Shown piece by piece: positions 1 through 11,089 of a stretch of DNA of 64,000 bases (positions within the stretch are counted from its first letter, which is position 1; each line of letters begins with the position of its first letter). The DNA is from Sipunculus nudus (lineage: Eukaryota; Annelida; Sipuncula; Golfingiida; Sipunculidae): positions 79,972,659 through 80,036,658 of the forward strand of contig CM049313.1 of NCBI GenBank assembly GCA_026874595.1, in the 5' to 3' direction. The notes under the pieces are model-generated. The model saw only the letters and a list, made by a program, of their open reading frames with translations, was not told the DNA's origin and did not search any database. The position numbers and the translations under genes are program-made.

Positions 1-661
1 TATATACTTGAATTACTCATTTTTTACTTGAATTACCCATTCTGCTTCATAGGTTAAAAGAAAAGAACATAATTTATGTCATGAGAAAATGGCTTACCCC
101 TTAAATCATTAGATAATGGCTTATAATTTATATTATTAGAAAATGGCTTATAATTTATATTATTATTATGGCTTATAATTTATATTATTAGTAAATGGCT
201 TATACCTTATATTAATAGTAATTGGTTTATACCATATATTATTAGAAAAATTCTTGTACATTTTAGTATATTATATTATAATTATAATTAATATACATAT
301 CTTAGTCTTCCTCTGATTATTAATTATTTATTTACACAATGGATCTGACTATTGTGCCTTATCGACATGTGGTGTATCATCATATTCTTGTTGATCACTG
401 AGGGTCACTTTATGTTAACGTTAACATTTATAACGTTTATAACAATTATAAAACTGATTGATATATAAAAGTTGATAATAAAATTCAGTACCCGTATTTA
501 ATATTTATTAAGGCTAATAATTTAATAGTGAATATATTTAACGTTCAGCCTTCACTAAATTAATTTAAAATCCCACCTTAGTTTGATTGTTTCAATTTTA
601 TTGCCTCAGTCCTGGAAGGAATTAATTATGCTTGTGATAGGGGTGAAGAATTGCCTCTGTT

Positions 662-689
662 GGGGGGGGGGGGGGGGGGGGGGGGGGGG
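662..689 (+). repeat. 28-base G homopolymer
   Basis: An uninterrupted run of 28 G residues. It could form a G-quadruplex in vivo. Homopolymers this long are also a frequent site of assembly or sequencing length error. Confidence 0.95.
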
Positions 690-1619
690 AGCTTGTGACT
701 CGAACAACCTCTGTGAGGCGAGTTGGTGAAAAGCCTCCTTATAAAGAAAACATGGGCAGATAATTTGAGTTGTTGTACTGGGACTTTCCAGACCGAAGTG
801 TCACAGCTAACATTCGTACAGGATTAATAATGGACTGGTATAGTAAATGTTAAGGTGTTAATAACATTATATAATATATTATTTTATCTGTATCACCGCC
901 AATATTACCGCCATGCAGCCTGAACAGGTAGCGCTTACAGTCGTGGTCTAGAAAATGGAGACTTTCATTCAATGTTTAAAGATTTCCTTGCCTTTCAAAT
1001 ATCGATAATTTATCGAGAATCAATCGCCGAACCTGGACTGACTGTCGGTGTAAACCTTTCTTGCATATATACTATGTTTTTACAGTTTCTTTTTAAAATT
1101 TTTTATCATTTAAATATTCACAGGATATATAAACGCTTCACCAGGACGACAGCACTTATTATAATTTACACTAATTAATCAACATAATGTTTTGTCGCTT
1201 TTTAGATCTTTATAAAGTATAAACGGCCCGAAGCTGCTCCATGGTGCATGCATTATCACTAGCAGGTCCTTGCTTTTTCATTTTTTAATAAAAAAAAATC
1301 ATTTTAATTTTTAACCTTTTCTAGATTTTGAAGAATTTGAGACCATCTTACATTGTGATTTATATGATTTGTGAACAACTTACATACTATGAAATGATAA
1401 AAACTAAAAAAAATTAACCATGCTAATCATGCTAAACTTATGTGTGAATATTAAGTCACAGCATGGGATGTTAGACAGTAACATTTATTTCATCCAATGT
1501 AAGTTCCATTGAATAAGTAGTTTTGGAGTGTCTTATAAACCCCGCTGTGGGTTGATCACCATGTGATTTGTTATGTTTCCAGTTTTGAAAATATTGTACA
1601 AGACACTAAAATGAATGAA

Positions 1620-1630
1620 CTATCTATCTA

Positions 1631-1681
<51 letters not shown>

Positions 1682-1697
1682 ATATTCTATCTATCTA
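1620..1697 (+). repeat. (TATC)n microsatellite
   Basis: About 19 tetranucleotide units of TATC/CTAT with one or two slips near the ends. A simple sequence repeat with no coding content. Confidence 0.95.
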
Positions 1698-2781
1698 GTA
1701 AAGGAAATAAGGTTTCATGAGTAGTTTCTGTAGATATGTTCTGTACAAACATAATATGTAAAAAAAATATATGACACGCTTATAGTAACTGATGTGGTGA
1801 CGTATATAGTAACACGTATATTGACCGTCTGATTGCTTAAATTTGAGGTAAACGAAACGCTAATACAAGAGGCTATATATAACCTGTATTGATTGTATGG
1901 ACATTTTATCAATCTAAAGGATCTTTATTGGATGTAATTATTCCATCAGTATAATCCGATAATAAGCCGATTCATATATTTCTTAATGCGAATAAATGTC
2001 GTATTTTAATTTAACAAATTATCAAAACATCTTTAAGACGTCAGGAGTTTATTTAATACTTTTTCTATAAACATATTGTAAATCAATAAAATTCAGTAAA
2101 TAATGCTTGAAGAATGCTATAATGTGTAGGCTAAGGTCAAGCGCTCTATAATGCCAATTTTCAAATCGGCTGATGCAATAAGTTACTCTCTGGTGTGTTA
2201 TATATTAATATATTCACCTTTTAAAGAACAATCCATCCTTCATGTCAGGTTAGGTATATCACATAATGAAAGTATGAACCACATAAAAATGCACTGAGGG
2301 ATGTAAAGTCAGGATGTAAAATGTCATATACAACAACGCTCAAACTTATTTGATTTTACTTGTGCATACGAGTAACTTAATAATCATGAATGTCATATTA
2401 TTTTTTTATATGTTCATAAGGCTGCTCTAGCAAGGTGCTACCAAAGTTACCACGTGACCAAAATAGCAAAGCCACCACTATCGTTTTCATATCTGATAAA
2501 ATCTTCACAACCTCGAAGAATCTGCTTCAAAGGTTATTGCAGTTCTAGGAATGGTCATTTCATAAATATAACTGCGAAAATATAACTATTATTATTGGGC
2601 ATGATAAATATAATAATATCAACAAGGATAATTATATGTATTTAATTGTTAAAGTATAATTACTTTAGGGTTAGGGTTATTATAAATTAATGGACCTCAG
2701 TGCGGACGGTACGGGTTCGATCCAAGGAATTGGCCATGTTTGTGTTTTCACTCTGTTACAAAAATGACATCAGCAATTATA

Positions 2782-3175
2782 CAGCTGAATCTGCAACTAC
2801 CACCACTGCTACTGTCACTGCTTTAGCCATTACACAGCTGAATCTGCAACTACCACCACTGCTACTGTCACTGTTTTAGCCATTACACAGCTGAATCTGC
2901 AACTACCACCACTGCTACTGTCACTGCTTTAGCCATTACACAGCTGAATCTGCAACTACCACCACTGCTACTGTCACTGCTTTAGCCATTACACAGCTGA
3001 ATCTGCAACTACCACCACTGCTACTGTCACTGCTTTAGCCATTACACAGCTGAATCTGCAACTACCACCACTGCTACTGTCACTGCTTTAGCCATTACAC
3101 AGCTGAATCTGCAACTACCACCACTGCTACTGTCACTGCTTTAGCCATTACACAGCTGAATCTGCAACTACCACT
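2782..3175 (+). repeat. 53-bp minisatellite, ~7.5 copies
   Basis: The unit begins CAGCTGAATCTGCAACTACC and recurs at exactly 53-bp steps from 2782 to 3153. The copies are nearly identical, which points to recent homogenisation. The last copy runs directly into the ACT trinucleotide tract. The ACTACCACCACTGCTACTG part of the unit resembles that tract, so one probably gave rise to the other. Confidence 0.95.
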
Positions 3176-3355
3176 ACTACTACTACTACTACTTTTACTG
3201 TTATTACTACTGCCAATACTATTACTACTACTACTACTGCTGCTGTTATTGCTACTTTTACTACTGCAACTGCTGCTACAACAACAACAACAACAACAAC
3301 AACTACTACTACTACTACTACTTACTACTTTTACTCTTACTACTACTGCTACTAT

Positions 3356-3405
<50 letters not shown>

Positions 3406-4345
3406 TGGGTGCTACTACTACTAAAACAACAACAACAACTTCTAATACAATTACTGCTTTTACTCTTACTACTACTGCTACTATTACTACTACTACTAAT
3501 ACATCTACTACTATTACCTCTTTTACTATTACTACTATTGCTACTATTACTTCTACTATTACTACTACTACTACTGCTGCTTCTACTATTGTTTTACAAT
3601 TTTTCTTTCACTTCTACTGCTTCTACTGTTACTTATACGACTACGACTAGTACACTTACTACTATTCCTAGCGCTGATACTACTACTACGACTACTACTA
3701 CAACTACTACTACAACTACTCCCATTTACTACTTTTACTATGAATACTACTGCTACTACTATTATTACTATTTCTTCTACTACTGCTACTGCTATTGCTG
3801 CCATTGCTACTAAAACGACAACAACTACTAATACAATTAACACTTTAACTCTAACTACTGATGCTACTACCATTACTACTACTACAACTACTACTACTAC
3901 TGCTACTAATACTACTACTACTACTAACTACTGCTTTTGCTGCTACTTCTTCAAACAACGACAACAACTACTAATACAATTAACACTTTAACTCTAACTA
4001 CTGATGCTACTACCATTACTACTACTACAACTACTACTACTACTGCTACTGATACTGCTGCTGCTATTGCTGCTACTGATACTACAACTTCAACAACTAC
4101 TTATACTATTACTACTGTTACTATTACTACTATTGCTACTATTACTTCTACTATTATTGCTACTACTACTGCTGCTTCTACCTTTGCTATTAATACTTTT
4201 ACTATTACTTCTACTGCTACCACTATTACTAAGACTACTACTAATACTCCTACTACTATTGCTGCTACTACTACTACTACTTCTACTAATACTACTACTA
4301 CTTTTACTACTGCTGGTGATAATACCAAACCTATTATATATATTT
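3168..4345 (+). repeat. ~1.2-kb (ACT)n trinucleotide tract
   Basis: Imperfect ACT/TAC repeats interrupted by ATT, GCT and ACA triplets. A block of about 95 bp is duplicated at 143-bp offset (about 3813-3908 and 3956-4051), so the tract has internal higher-order structure. It ends only a few bases before the Evx homeobox exon and replaces what should be the polypyrimidine region of that intron. The Thr-rich and Leu-rich open frames across it are artefacts of the triplet period. Confidence 0.95.
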
Positions 4346-4353
4346 TTTAACAG

Positions 4354-4514
4354 AGAGTCCGCCAGAGGAGCCCCAGGTTCGGCGTTACCGCACTGCCTTT
4401 ACACGGGAGCAGATAGCTCGGCTTGAGAAGGAGTTTTACCGTGAGAACTACGTGTCCCGTCCAAGACGCTGCGAGCTGGCGGCCGAACTCAACCTGCCGG
4501 AGAGTACCATCAAG
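4354..4514 (+). CDS. Evx: Evx (even-skipped) homeobox gene, penultimate exon
   Basis: This exon encodes seven residues (SPPEEPQ) followed by homeodomain residues 1-46. It starts [20 protein letters not shown] and ends LPESTIK, which is the Evx/even-skipped subclass. The acceptor is the AG at 4352-4353; a second AG at 4354-4355 would also keep the frame open at the seam. The donor GTCAGT begins at 4515, so the intron falls between homeodomain residues 46 and 47, the position known for Evx/eve genes. Even-skipped proteins are nuclear DNA-binding regulators, mostly repressors, used in axial, mesodermal and neural patterning. At least one upstream exon with the N-terminus is missing from view, so no start codon can be chosen. 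The acceptor directly abuts the ACT tract. Confidence 0.95.
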
Positions 4515-4850
4515 GTCAGTCTCAATATCATCTGGTTCCGTCACGTGGTACTGATAATCACAATCACAGCTCATCTATTTATACCTGACACTCTTATTTC
4601 TTTATAAATAAAGCTCTACTAAAAGCTAGAATAGAAAGTTGGGTTTTGCGTTTTAAAATTTGTTGCCTGTTAAGACAAAAACAGAAGTTTATGGGAACTA
4701 GGAAACTAATTCAAATGACTGTGGATTGATAAACCAACGTGTTACCCACTGGCAAAGGATAAATGTTACAGATGCATTATATCTTTACATTCTGAGAAAA
4801 CATTTAAAGATTTAAATTTTTATTTTTCCCTGTCTGCCTGCAGAAAGTTA

Positions 4851-5020
4851 GCTGAATATATAATGAACACTCTGTTGTTTCCAGGTTTGTATATAATAAA
4901 CACTGTGTTGTTTCTCGAGTTTGTATATAATGAAAACTCTGTCGTTTCTCAGGTTTGTATATAATGAAAACTCTGTCGCTTCTCAGGTTTGTGTATAATG
5001 AAAACTCTGTTGTTTCCCAG
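4851..5020 (+). repeat. 34-bp tandem repeat carrying the Evx splice acceptor, 5 copies
   Basis: Five 34-bp units start at 4851, 4885, 4919, 4953 and 4987. Each ends in a pyrimidine-rich stretch plus AG (TTTCCAG, TTCTCGAG, TTCTCAG, TTCTCAG, TTCCCAG). The sixth period point, 5021, is exactly the first base of the last Evx exon. The unit is therefore the original acceptor region, amplified upstream. Use of an upstream copy would add 34, 68 or more nucleotides. The 102-nt shift, which keeps frame, meets a TAA at once. Confidence 0.9.
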
Positions 5021-5554
5021 GTGTGGTTCCAGAATCGACGCATGAAGGACAAACGTCAGCGCCTAGCCATGGCTTGGCCTTATGGGATCGTCGATCCGAA
5101 CGTTTACGCCTACATCGTGAACGCAGCGGCGTCCCTTGCGCATGCGCCGCACGCGCCACCGTCCCTCAGCTATTACCCAGGCCTGGGGATGCATCAACCA
5201 AATCAATTCGGACGAATCCCAGACCCACTTAGAATTCGGCCTGATGCCTTACCCCATCCTCTCCCCACCCCTGTTCTCCGACCAAACGTGACCCCTCGGC
5301 CTGGCCTGACGGACCCTACAACTCCAGGTACTCCTCCAAGCCAGTCTCAGCCAAAACTCACCGGAAGCGGAAGTGGCGTCAGCCATGGTGAAAAAGGAGG
5401 AAGTCCATGCGGAAGCTTAAACCGGGCATGCACTTGTCAAATGAAGTACAGCTCCTTGCCCAAAGTGATGCCTTCGGAGCGTTTGCACACGGCACGCAGC
5501 AGCAGCGTGACGTCAACGTCTCTCTTCAGGCCTTACGAGACAGACGGCGACTGA
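5021..5554 (+). CDS. Evx: Evx homeobox gene, last coding exon
   Basis: This exon starts in phase 0 with homeodomain residue 47 (VWFQNRRMKDKRQR, recognition helix with Gln50 and Asn51). It continues with LAMAWPYGIVDPNVYAY, the conserved Evx extension after the homeodomain. Then come an Ala/Pro-rich segment, a short Cys-containing stretch (CTCQMKY) and the C-terminal LFRPYETDGD before TGA at 5552-5554. The LF-basic-PY-acidic ending resembles the C-terminus of even-skipped proteins. With the previous exon this gives 230 residues of the protein. The acceptor (TTTCCCAG, ends 5020) is the fifth copy of a 34-bp tandem repeat, an unusual arrangement described separately. The frame is intact and the DNA is GC-richer than its surroundings, so the gene looks functional. 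Its mate exon is 507 bp upstream. Confidence 0.95.
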   Translation: MWFQNRRMKDKRQRLAMAWPYGIVDPNVYAYIVNAAASLAHAPHAPPSLSYYPGLGMHQPNQFGRIPDPLRIRPDALPHPLPTPVLRPNVTPRPGLTDPTTPGTPPSQSQPKLTGSGSGVSHGEKGGSPCGSLNRACTCQMKYSSLPKVMPSERLHTARSSSVTSTSLFRPYETDGD

Positions 5555-5991
5555 CGTGTTCCGGTGACGCTATCTCTGTTTCATTCCGTCCTTTCAGCAT
5601 TACTCCTTTAGCTTTGACTTTTATTCACCGTGTGAACTTGCTCCGTCCACATAAACATGAAAAGTGCCAACAAGCAAGCTTCTGTTTGGACGATACTCTA
5701 TACCTGGCTTACACAAGACCTGACTAGATACGCTGTGACATGTTATACATGTCCACCCTTTGATAAAAGAATGCCACATGATTACGCCTGATGTCATGAA
5801 AATTACACACCATGTTACTAAAACTATCTGGAAAAATATCACAGAACTCTCTTGGTATCATACTGATATACCTCACTATTGTGTTGCTTTGTGTGCAATT
5901 CTCAACATTACAAACTTAACTACAGAACCTCTTCATAACATACGTGAATGACTTTGACTCCTATTCCTGTTTTCTTTGCTACCACTGGAGT

Positions 5992-6030
5992 GGTGTGTGT
6001 GTGTGTGTGTGTGTGTGTGGGGGGGGGGGG
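5992..6030 (+). repeat. (GT)n microsatellite followed by a G run
   Basis: About 13 GT units followed by about 12 G residues, inside the presumed Evx 3' UTR. A potential Z-DNA or quadruplex former and a likely length polymorphism. Confidence 0.9.
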
Positions 6031-6170
6031 ATGTCACAACCACCATGTAAGACAATGGGTTGTAGGACCTATCCCTAAAATCATGACAGAGACACACAGA
6101 CCTGCTCTGATAGGTTAACCTGGTGGCCCAGCGGACGGAAAGCTGCAAGTAAACACTGACACTATTATAG

Positions 6171-6371
6171 AATAAAATCCAAAGTATTGTGACTATCGTG
6201 TAATTGTTGGGTAACCTAAAGATGGCTGACCAAAACATTTCTTCTAGTTCTAAATCATTGGATTGTCTAAGTGTATATATTTATTTTCAAATTCACGTCT
6301 TTTGTCTCATCTTGTATTTTGTTGCGTATATATTTATATACATATATAATGATTGCTTGGCAGAAAATAAA
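6171..6371 (+). terminator. candidate Evx polyadenylation signals
   Basis: Two AATAAA hexamers lie downstream of the Evx stop, at 6171-6176 and 6366-6371. Either gives a 3' UTR of roughly 0.6-0.8 kb. No other AATAAA was noticed between the stop and 6171. Which one is used cannot be told from sequence. Confidence 0.45.
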
Positions 6372-6841
6372 TCAGTAGTGACTTAACCCCTGTTTGTTTA
6401 TATCATTCTACTTGACTATCATGTTTGAGACAGGATGTGTGTGTGTGTGGGTTTGTTAGTTGTTGTTCTCACTTGCGATGATTGTTCACGGTCAAAAGTA
6501 TAAAGTTCTACGCCTTGTCCCCCCCCCCATGCAGGGTTTTAACAGAAATACATTCATCATGAAGGCCAGCGCCACAGTTAGATGTGTGGTTTTATCTTAG
6601 TGCTGAGTTATCAGGGTTCCAAATTAACAACTGCTGGTTTTAAAATCCTTGTTAATACTAAAGTAATCGACATGCACACAAGAAGAGGAACTCACACAAT
6701 GAAATCAAAGTACATGTATTTAATACATATATAATGTCAAGGAGAATAGCCTTATGATCCAGTATTAAGCTAGGCCTCGTCCTCTTCCACCTCCCGTGGG
6801 TGTACGTTTAAATGAACTGTAAGTCTGATCAGACCGTACAA

Positions 6842-7208
6842 CCACGGGAATAAGAGCAGACTGAACAAACACGGGAATAAGAGAAGACTGAACAAACACG
6901 GGAATAAGAGCAGACTGAACAAACACGGGAATAAGAGCAGGCTGAACAAACACGGGAATAAGAGCAGACTGAACAAACACGGGTATAAGAGCAGACTGAA
7001 CAAACACGGGAATAAGAGCAGATTGAACAAACACGGGAAATAAGAGCAGACTGAACAAACACGGGAATAAGAGCAGACTGAACAAACACGGGAATAAGAG
7101 CAGACTGAACAAACACGGGAATAAGAGCAGACTGAACAAACACGGGAATTAGAGCAGACTGTACAAACACGGGAATAAGAGCAGACTGAACAAACACGGG
7201 AATAAAAA
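6842..7208. repeat. 27-bp minisatellite, ~13.5 copies
   Basis: The unit ACGGGAATAAGAGCAGACTG plus AACAAAC repeats with very little variation. One copy carries an extra A near 7040. Because 27 is a multiple of three, the - strand stays open in all three frames with nonapeptide repeats such as FPCLFSLLL. Nothing in codon use or flanks supports a protein. Confidence 0.95.
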
Positions 7209-7209
7209 C

Positions 7210-7865
7210 AGAATGACAACTGGATCATTTAAAAATATAAAGTTCCAATAACCCTCGGAGGTAAACCTGAGGTACACAGGTCAGGGACTCTGGACAATCT
7301 CCATCCTGTGATATGCTCAGGCAGTAAATACGGCTGGCTGTGATGTGGGAACAAGACCTATAGGACGGCACATTATTGATTGGTTAATTATAAAATCAAT
7401 CAGACTCCCACTGAGGTAGAGTGAAAGTACAATTGTTTTGTCATTTTGCTATACGGGCTTTAATGAATAAATCATGACAGAGAAAAAATATACATAAAAC
7501 TCGGTAAAGGGCGAGGGATTATGTGGCCTAATGCTGAATTGTCATGACACTCTACGTGGTACAAAGCACAAGCATAGATGAGTTTAATAATGATATTTTT
7601 TATGTTTTGCTGTGCGTTATGACAGAAATACTAAAATGTAAGATTTTTACTTATAATAATTATACCCCCGCCATTTGAGGAGGTGTTATGTCTTCATTTT
7701 AGTTATTCGGTTTGTCTATTAGAAAACAGACAATACTCAAAAAGTTATGGAAGGATTGTCATGATTGAGGGTTAGGGTGTTAAATGTTGGAGGAGATCTA
7801 AAAAATGGTACAGGTAATCTTTCTAACCATAATATCCTGTTAGTTTAAAGGATTCCATATACTTT
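7210..7865. other. spacer between two minisatellites, nothing recognised
   Basis: AT-rich single-copy-looking DNA with short open frames only. No domain, RNA gene or transposon end was seen. Confidence 0.5.
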
Positions 7866-9272
7866 TGAGGGCAGTTTCTGTATCCTGGTCGAGGGCTGGA
7901 GTCTGAGACAGGGCAGTTTCTGTATCCTGGTCGAGGGCTGGAGTCTGAGACAGGGCAGTTTCTGTATCCTGGTCGAGGGCTGGAGACTGAGACAGGGCAG
8001 TTTCTGTATCCTGGTCGGGGGCTGGAGACTGAGACAGGTTAGTTCCTGTATCCTGGTCGGGGGCTGGAGACTGAGACAGGGCAGTTTCTGTATCCTGGTC
8101 GGGGGCTGGAGACTGAGACAGGGCAGTTTCTGTATCCTGGTCAATATTGGAGACTGAGACAGGGCAGTTTCTCTATCCTGGTCGGGGGCTGGAGACTGAG
8201 ACAGGGCAGTTCCTGTATCCTGGTCGAGGGCTGGAGACTGAGACAGGGCAGTTCCTGTATCCTGGTCGGGGGCTGGAGACTGAGACAGGGCAGTTTCTAT
8301 ATCCTGGTCGAGGGCTGGAGACTGAGACAGGGCAGTTTCTGTATCCTGGTCGAGGGCTGGAGACTGAGACAGGGCAGTTCCTGTGTCCTGGTCGAGGGAT
8401 GGAGACTGAGACAGGACAATTACTGTATCCTGGTCGAGGGATGGAGACTGAGACAGGGCAGTTTCTGTATCCTGGTCGAGGGCTGGAGACTGAGACAGGG
8501 CTGTTTCTGTATCCTGGTCGGGGGCTGGAGACTGAGACAGGGCAGTTCCTGTATCCTGGTCGGGGCTGGTGACGGAGACAGGACAATTTTTGTATCCTGG
8601 TCGAGGGCTGGAGACTGAGACAGGGCAGTTTCTGTATCCTGGTCGAGGGCTGGAGACTGAGACAGGGCAGTTCCTGTATCCTGGTCGGGGCTGGTGACTG
8701 AGACAGGACAATTTTTGTATCCTGGTCGAGGGCTTGAAACTGAGACAGGGCAGTTCCTGTATCCTTGTCGAGGGCTGGAGACTGAGACAGGGCAGTTTCT
8801 TTATCCTGGTCGGGGGCTGGAGACTGGGACAAGGCAGTTTCTGCATCCTGGTCGGGGCTGGTGACTGAGACAGGACAATTTTTGTATCCTGGTCGAGGAC
8901 TGGAGACTGAGACAGGGCAATTTCTGTATCCTGGTCGAGGGCTGGAGACTGAGACAGGGCAGTTTCTGTATCCTGGTCGGGGGCTGGAGACTGAGACAGG
9001 GCAGTTCCTGTATCCTGGTCGGGGCTGGTGACTGAGACAGGACAGTTTTTGTATCCTGGTCGAGGGCTGGAGACTGAGACAGGGCAGTTTCTGTATCCTG
9101 GTCGAGGGCTGAAGACTGAGACAGGGCAGTTTCTGTATCCTGGTCGGGGCTGGAGACTGAGACAGGGCAGTTTCTGTATCCTGGTCAATTCTGGAGACTG
9201 AGACAGGGCAGTTTCTGTATCCTGGTCGGGGGCTGGAGACTGAGACAGGGCAGTTTCTGTATCCTTGTCTAG
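7866..9272. repeat. 42-bp minisatellite, ~33 copies
   Basis: The unit (for example CTGAGACAGGGCAGTTTCTG plus TATCCTGGTCGAGGGCTGGAGA) repeats from about 7866 to 9272. Copies vary between GAGGGCTGG, GGGGGCTGG and a one-base-shorter GGGGCTGG, and the short ones shift the frame. Full copies encode a 14-residue repeat on the - strand (RPGYRNCPVSVSSP) and an equally open repeat on the + strand (GLETETGQFLYPGR). Open frames on both strands argue for tandem-repeat artefact rather than coding. Confidence 0.95.
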
Positions 9273-9539
9273 GGCTTGGGACGATCATTTGTATAAGAAA
9301 CCGTCTTTTTAAGAGCTTACCTGTGATCTGTGGAGTGGATGAGCCGTGCAAAAAAAGTTACATCAGGATTGCGGTGCGGTGTATATGTGGGCTCAAACAA
9401 CTCTTTTCTAACTTAAATAACTGTTTCCAGGACATATAGTTTCGACCTAGGTTGTACATTTTCTAACCGTGAAAAAGCTAATCATTGATTTTTTTCACAT
9501 TTTAATTTTGTGTTAAATCTTCATTTATATTTATAACAC

Positions 9540-10190
9540 AAATCACGTCCTCCGGCTCCCGGCCGTATATTCCCAGGGCGGTTTGAAAGGGAGACTTTGA
9601 CTGGTGGTGACGTTTGAGCGTCATTAGCATACGCACTGTGGGCATTAACAATATGGCACACTCCCGACGCGCCGATCCCAGACTCGCGTGAGCGCGTTAG
9701 TTCACTAATGCTTTTTACACCAATCGTACAGCCCGCGGGTATGGGCAGCAGTCACGCTCAGCTGGCACTTGCTGTACAAAGCGATAGCTGTTGTTCTCAA
9801 TTGGAGGGTCATTATGATTAAACTTTGATGTGAAATAATGTGTTATAACGATGAGATCGCGTGCGACCTCCCTGTCTCCCTGGCCCGGTCTATTATATCG
9901 CTTGACACCACAATACGTTCACACCGGGACCAGGGTAATTAGTCGCAAATAAATAGAGAGGGCTTGTGGTTATTAATTACGATTTTAGACGGTTCTTACA
10001 AACCTGTCGAATTATATATGCACCACGGAGAAGACTCCATTATTGTGACCCTTATTGGACCGAGGAGAGCTGAAAGTTAAGACCCCGAAAGCTGTATGTC
10101 ATTTCAGCAGTGAGAGTTAATATTTGACGCCCAACTTGTTTCATGTGATATGACTAAAACATGCGCCGTGTGAAACCCGAAGAACACATT
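9540..10190. promoter_or_regulatory. GC-richer island with homeodomain-type sites, possible regulatory element
   Basis: About 650 bp of complex sequence, clearly less AT-rich than its neighbours and with no long open frame. It contains CpG-bearing stretches near 9541-9720. It also has the AT-core motifs GTAATTAGTCGCAAATAAA near 9934 and TTATTAATTACG near 9970, which resemble Hox/homeodomain target sequences. It lies 4-5 kb downstream of Evx. That it is an enhancer is inference only. Confidence 0.3.
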
Positions 10191-10540
10191 GAATTAAATA
10201 ATTTAACATTTCGAGAGTTAGAAATGTTATTTATTTATATTTTGTCAGGAAAATGAAGGATAGCCCTTGAACGCTCTACAATCAGTGCCCTATCAGTTCC
10301 ATGCGCCGCTGCGAGTTTCAACATGCCTATGCTTGAAATATATGGATAGATTGTTGTTAGGTTACTATGATATATACTGATCACTGTCTGAGGTTGAATA
10401 GGCAATGCTAATATATATACATACAAATATATTTCTTAAAATATACTTATATTGTACTCGAGTGATGCAATATCCTTGAATTTCTGTGGAAAGTTTAGAA
10501 GGCAACAGTTTAACTTCACATAAGAGATAGAAACATGAAG

Positions 10541-10990
10541 AAATTATTATTATTATTATTATAATTATTATTATTATTATTATTTTATTCACTTAGATGC
10601 GCATTATTACATAGTTTCTATGCGCTTGACAGTAATAAAATACAATACGTTATAAAACATAAAAACAATGAGTACTGAAGTTGGATTTTAAAAAGTTATA
10701 CACACATTTAAAGAAAATATAAACATGATAGTTTAATTATGAGTCTCTACAATACCGGGACCGAACTAAAATAACATTTATTGCACTGTAAGGAGACACT
10801 GTATCAATATCCACCAGCGGTATATCACAGTCTAGGCAGCACCATATCTTTGTATAAATAACACAGTCTTAAGATGCTTTCTAAATGTGAGGGGTGAGAT
10901 TGGTCCCCTTATATCTGATGGCAACTCATTCCACAGTTTAGCCCCTAATGTCCTTAGTGACCTTTCACCATACTGTCTGGAGTGGCGTGA
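10541..10990 (-). mobile_element. 5'-truncated L2/CR1-type LINE, 3' end only
   Basis: On the - strand, from about 10987 to a TAG at 10832-10834, the sequence reads RHSRQYGERSLRTLGAKLWN and continues with a stretch containing ELPSDIRG, then ends QRYGAA. This is the typical C-terminus of a CR1/L2-group reverse transcriptase ORF. Downstream come AATAAA in the presumed 3' UTR and a terminal (TAA)n tract (10541-10590 on +), as in L2/CR1 tails. The frame is interrupted by a stop just upstream, so this is a dead fragment. The (ATT)n microsatellite is best explained as its 3' tail. Confidence 0.8.
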
Positions 10991-11089
10991 TCAGATGAAG
11001 AGCGAAGAGATCTGCGGGGGGAATTACACTACACAGAGCTCGTTCATTTACTCAGGCGCGGCAGGTGAAGAGTCTTTGGAATGATGGTG

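Larger units (their letters stand above)
1..2780. other. AT-rich non-coding DNA, no gene recognised
   Basis: The sequence is AT-rich with only short, unconvincing open frames. No conserved domain is visible on either strand. It lies upstream of the Evx homeobox exon, so it could be Evx intron or 5' flanking DNA. The missing first Evx exon was not found here. A weak tRNA B-box-like stretch occurs near 2709-2719 but cannot be developed into a SINE. Confidence 0.6.

Noticed and set aside
972-1178. 68-codon + frame as the missing first exon of Evx
   Set aside because: The residues (Phe/Ile/Tyr-rich) do not resemble an Evx N-terminus, and no donor with matching phase was seen.
7845-9351. Long - strand frames of 447 and 392 codons and a 141-codon + frame
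   Set aside because: All are the 42-bp minisatellite read in different frames on both strands; one-base-short units switch frames at random.
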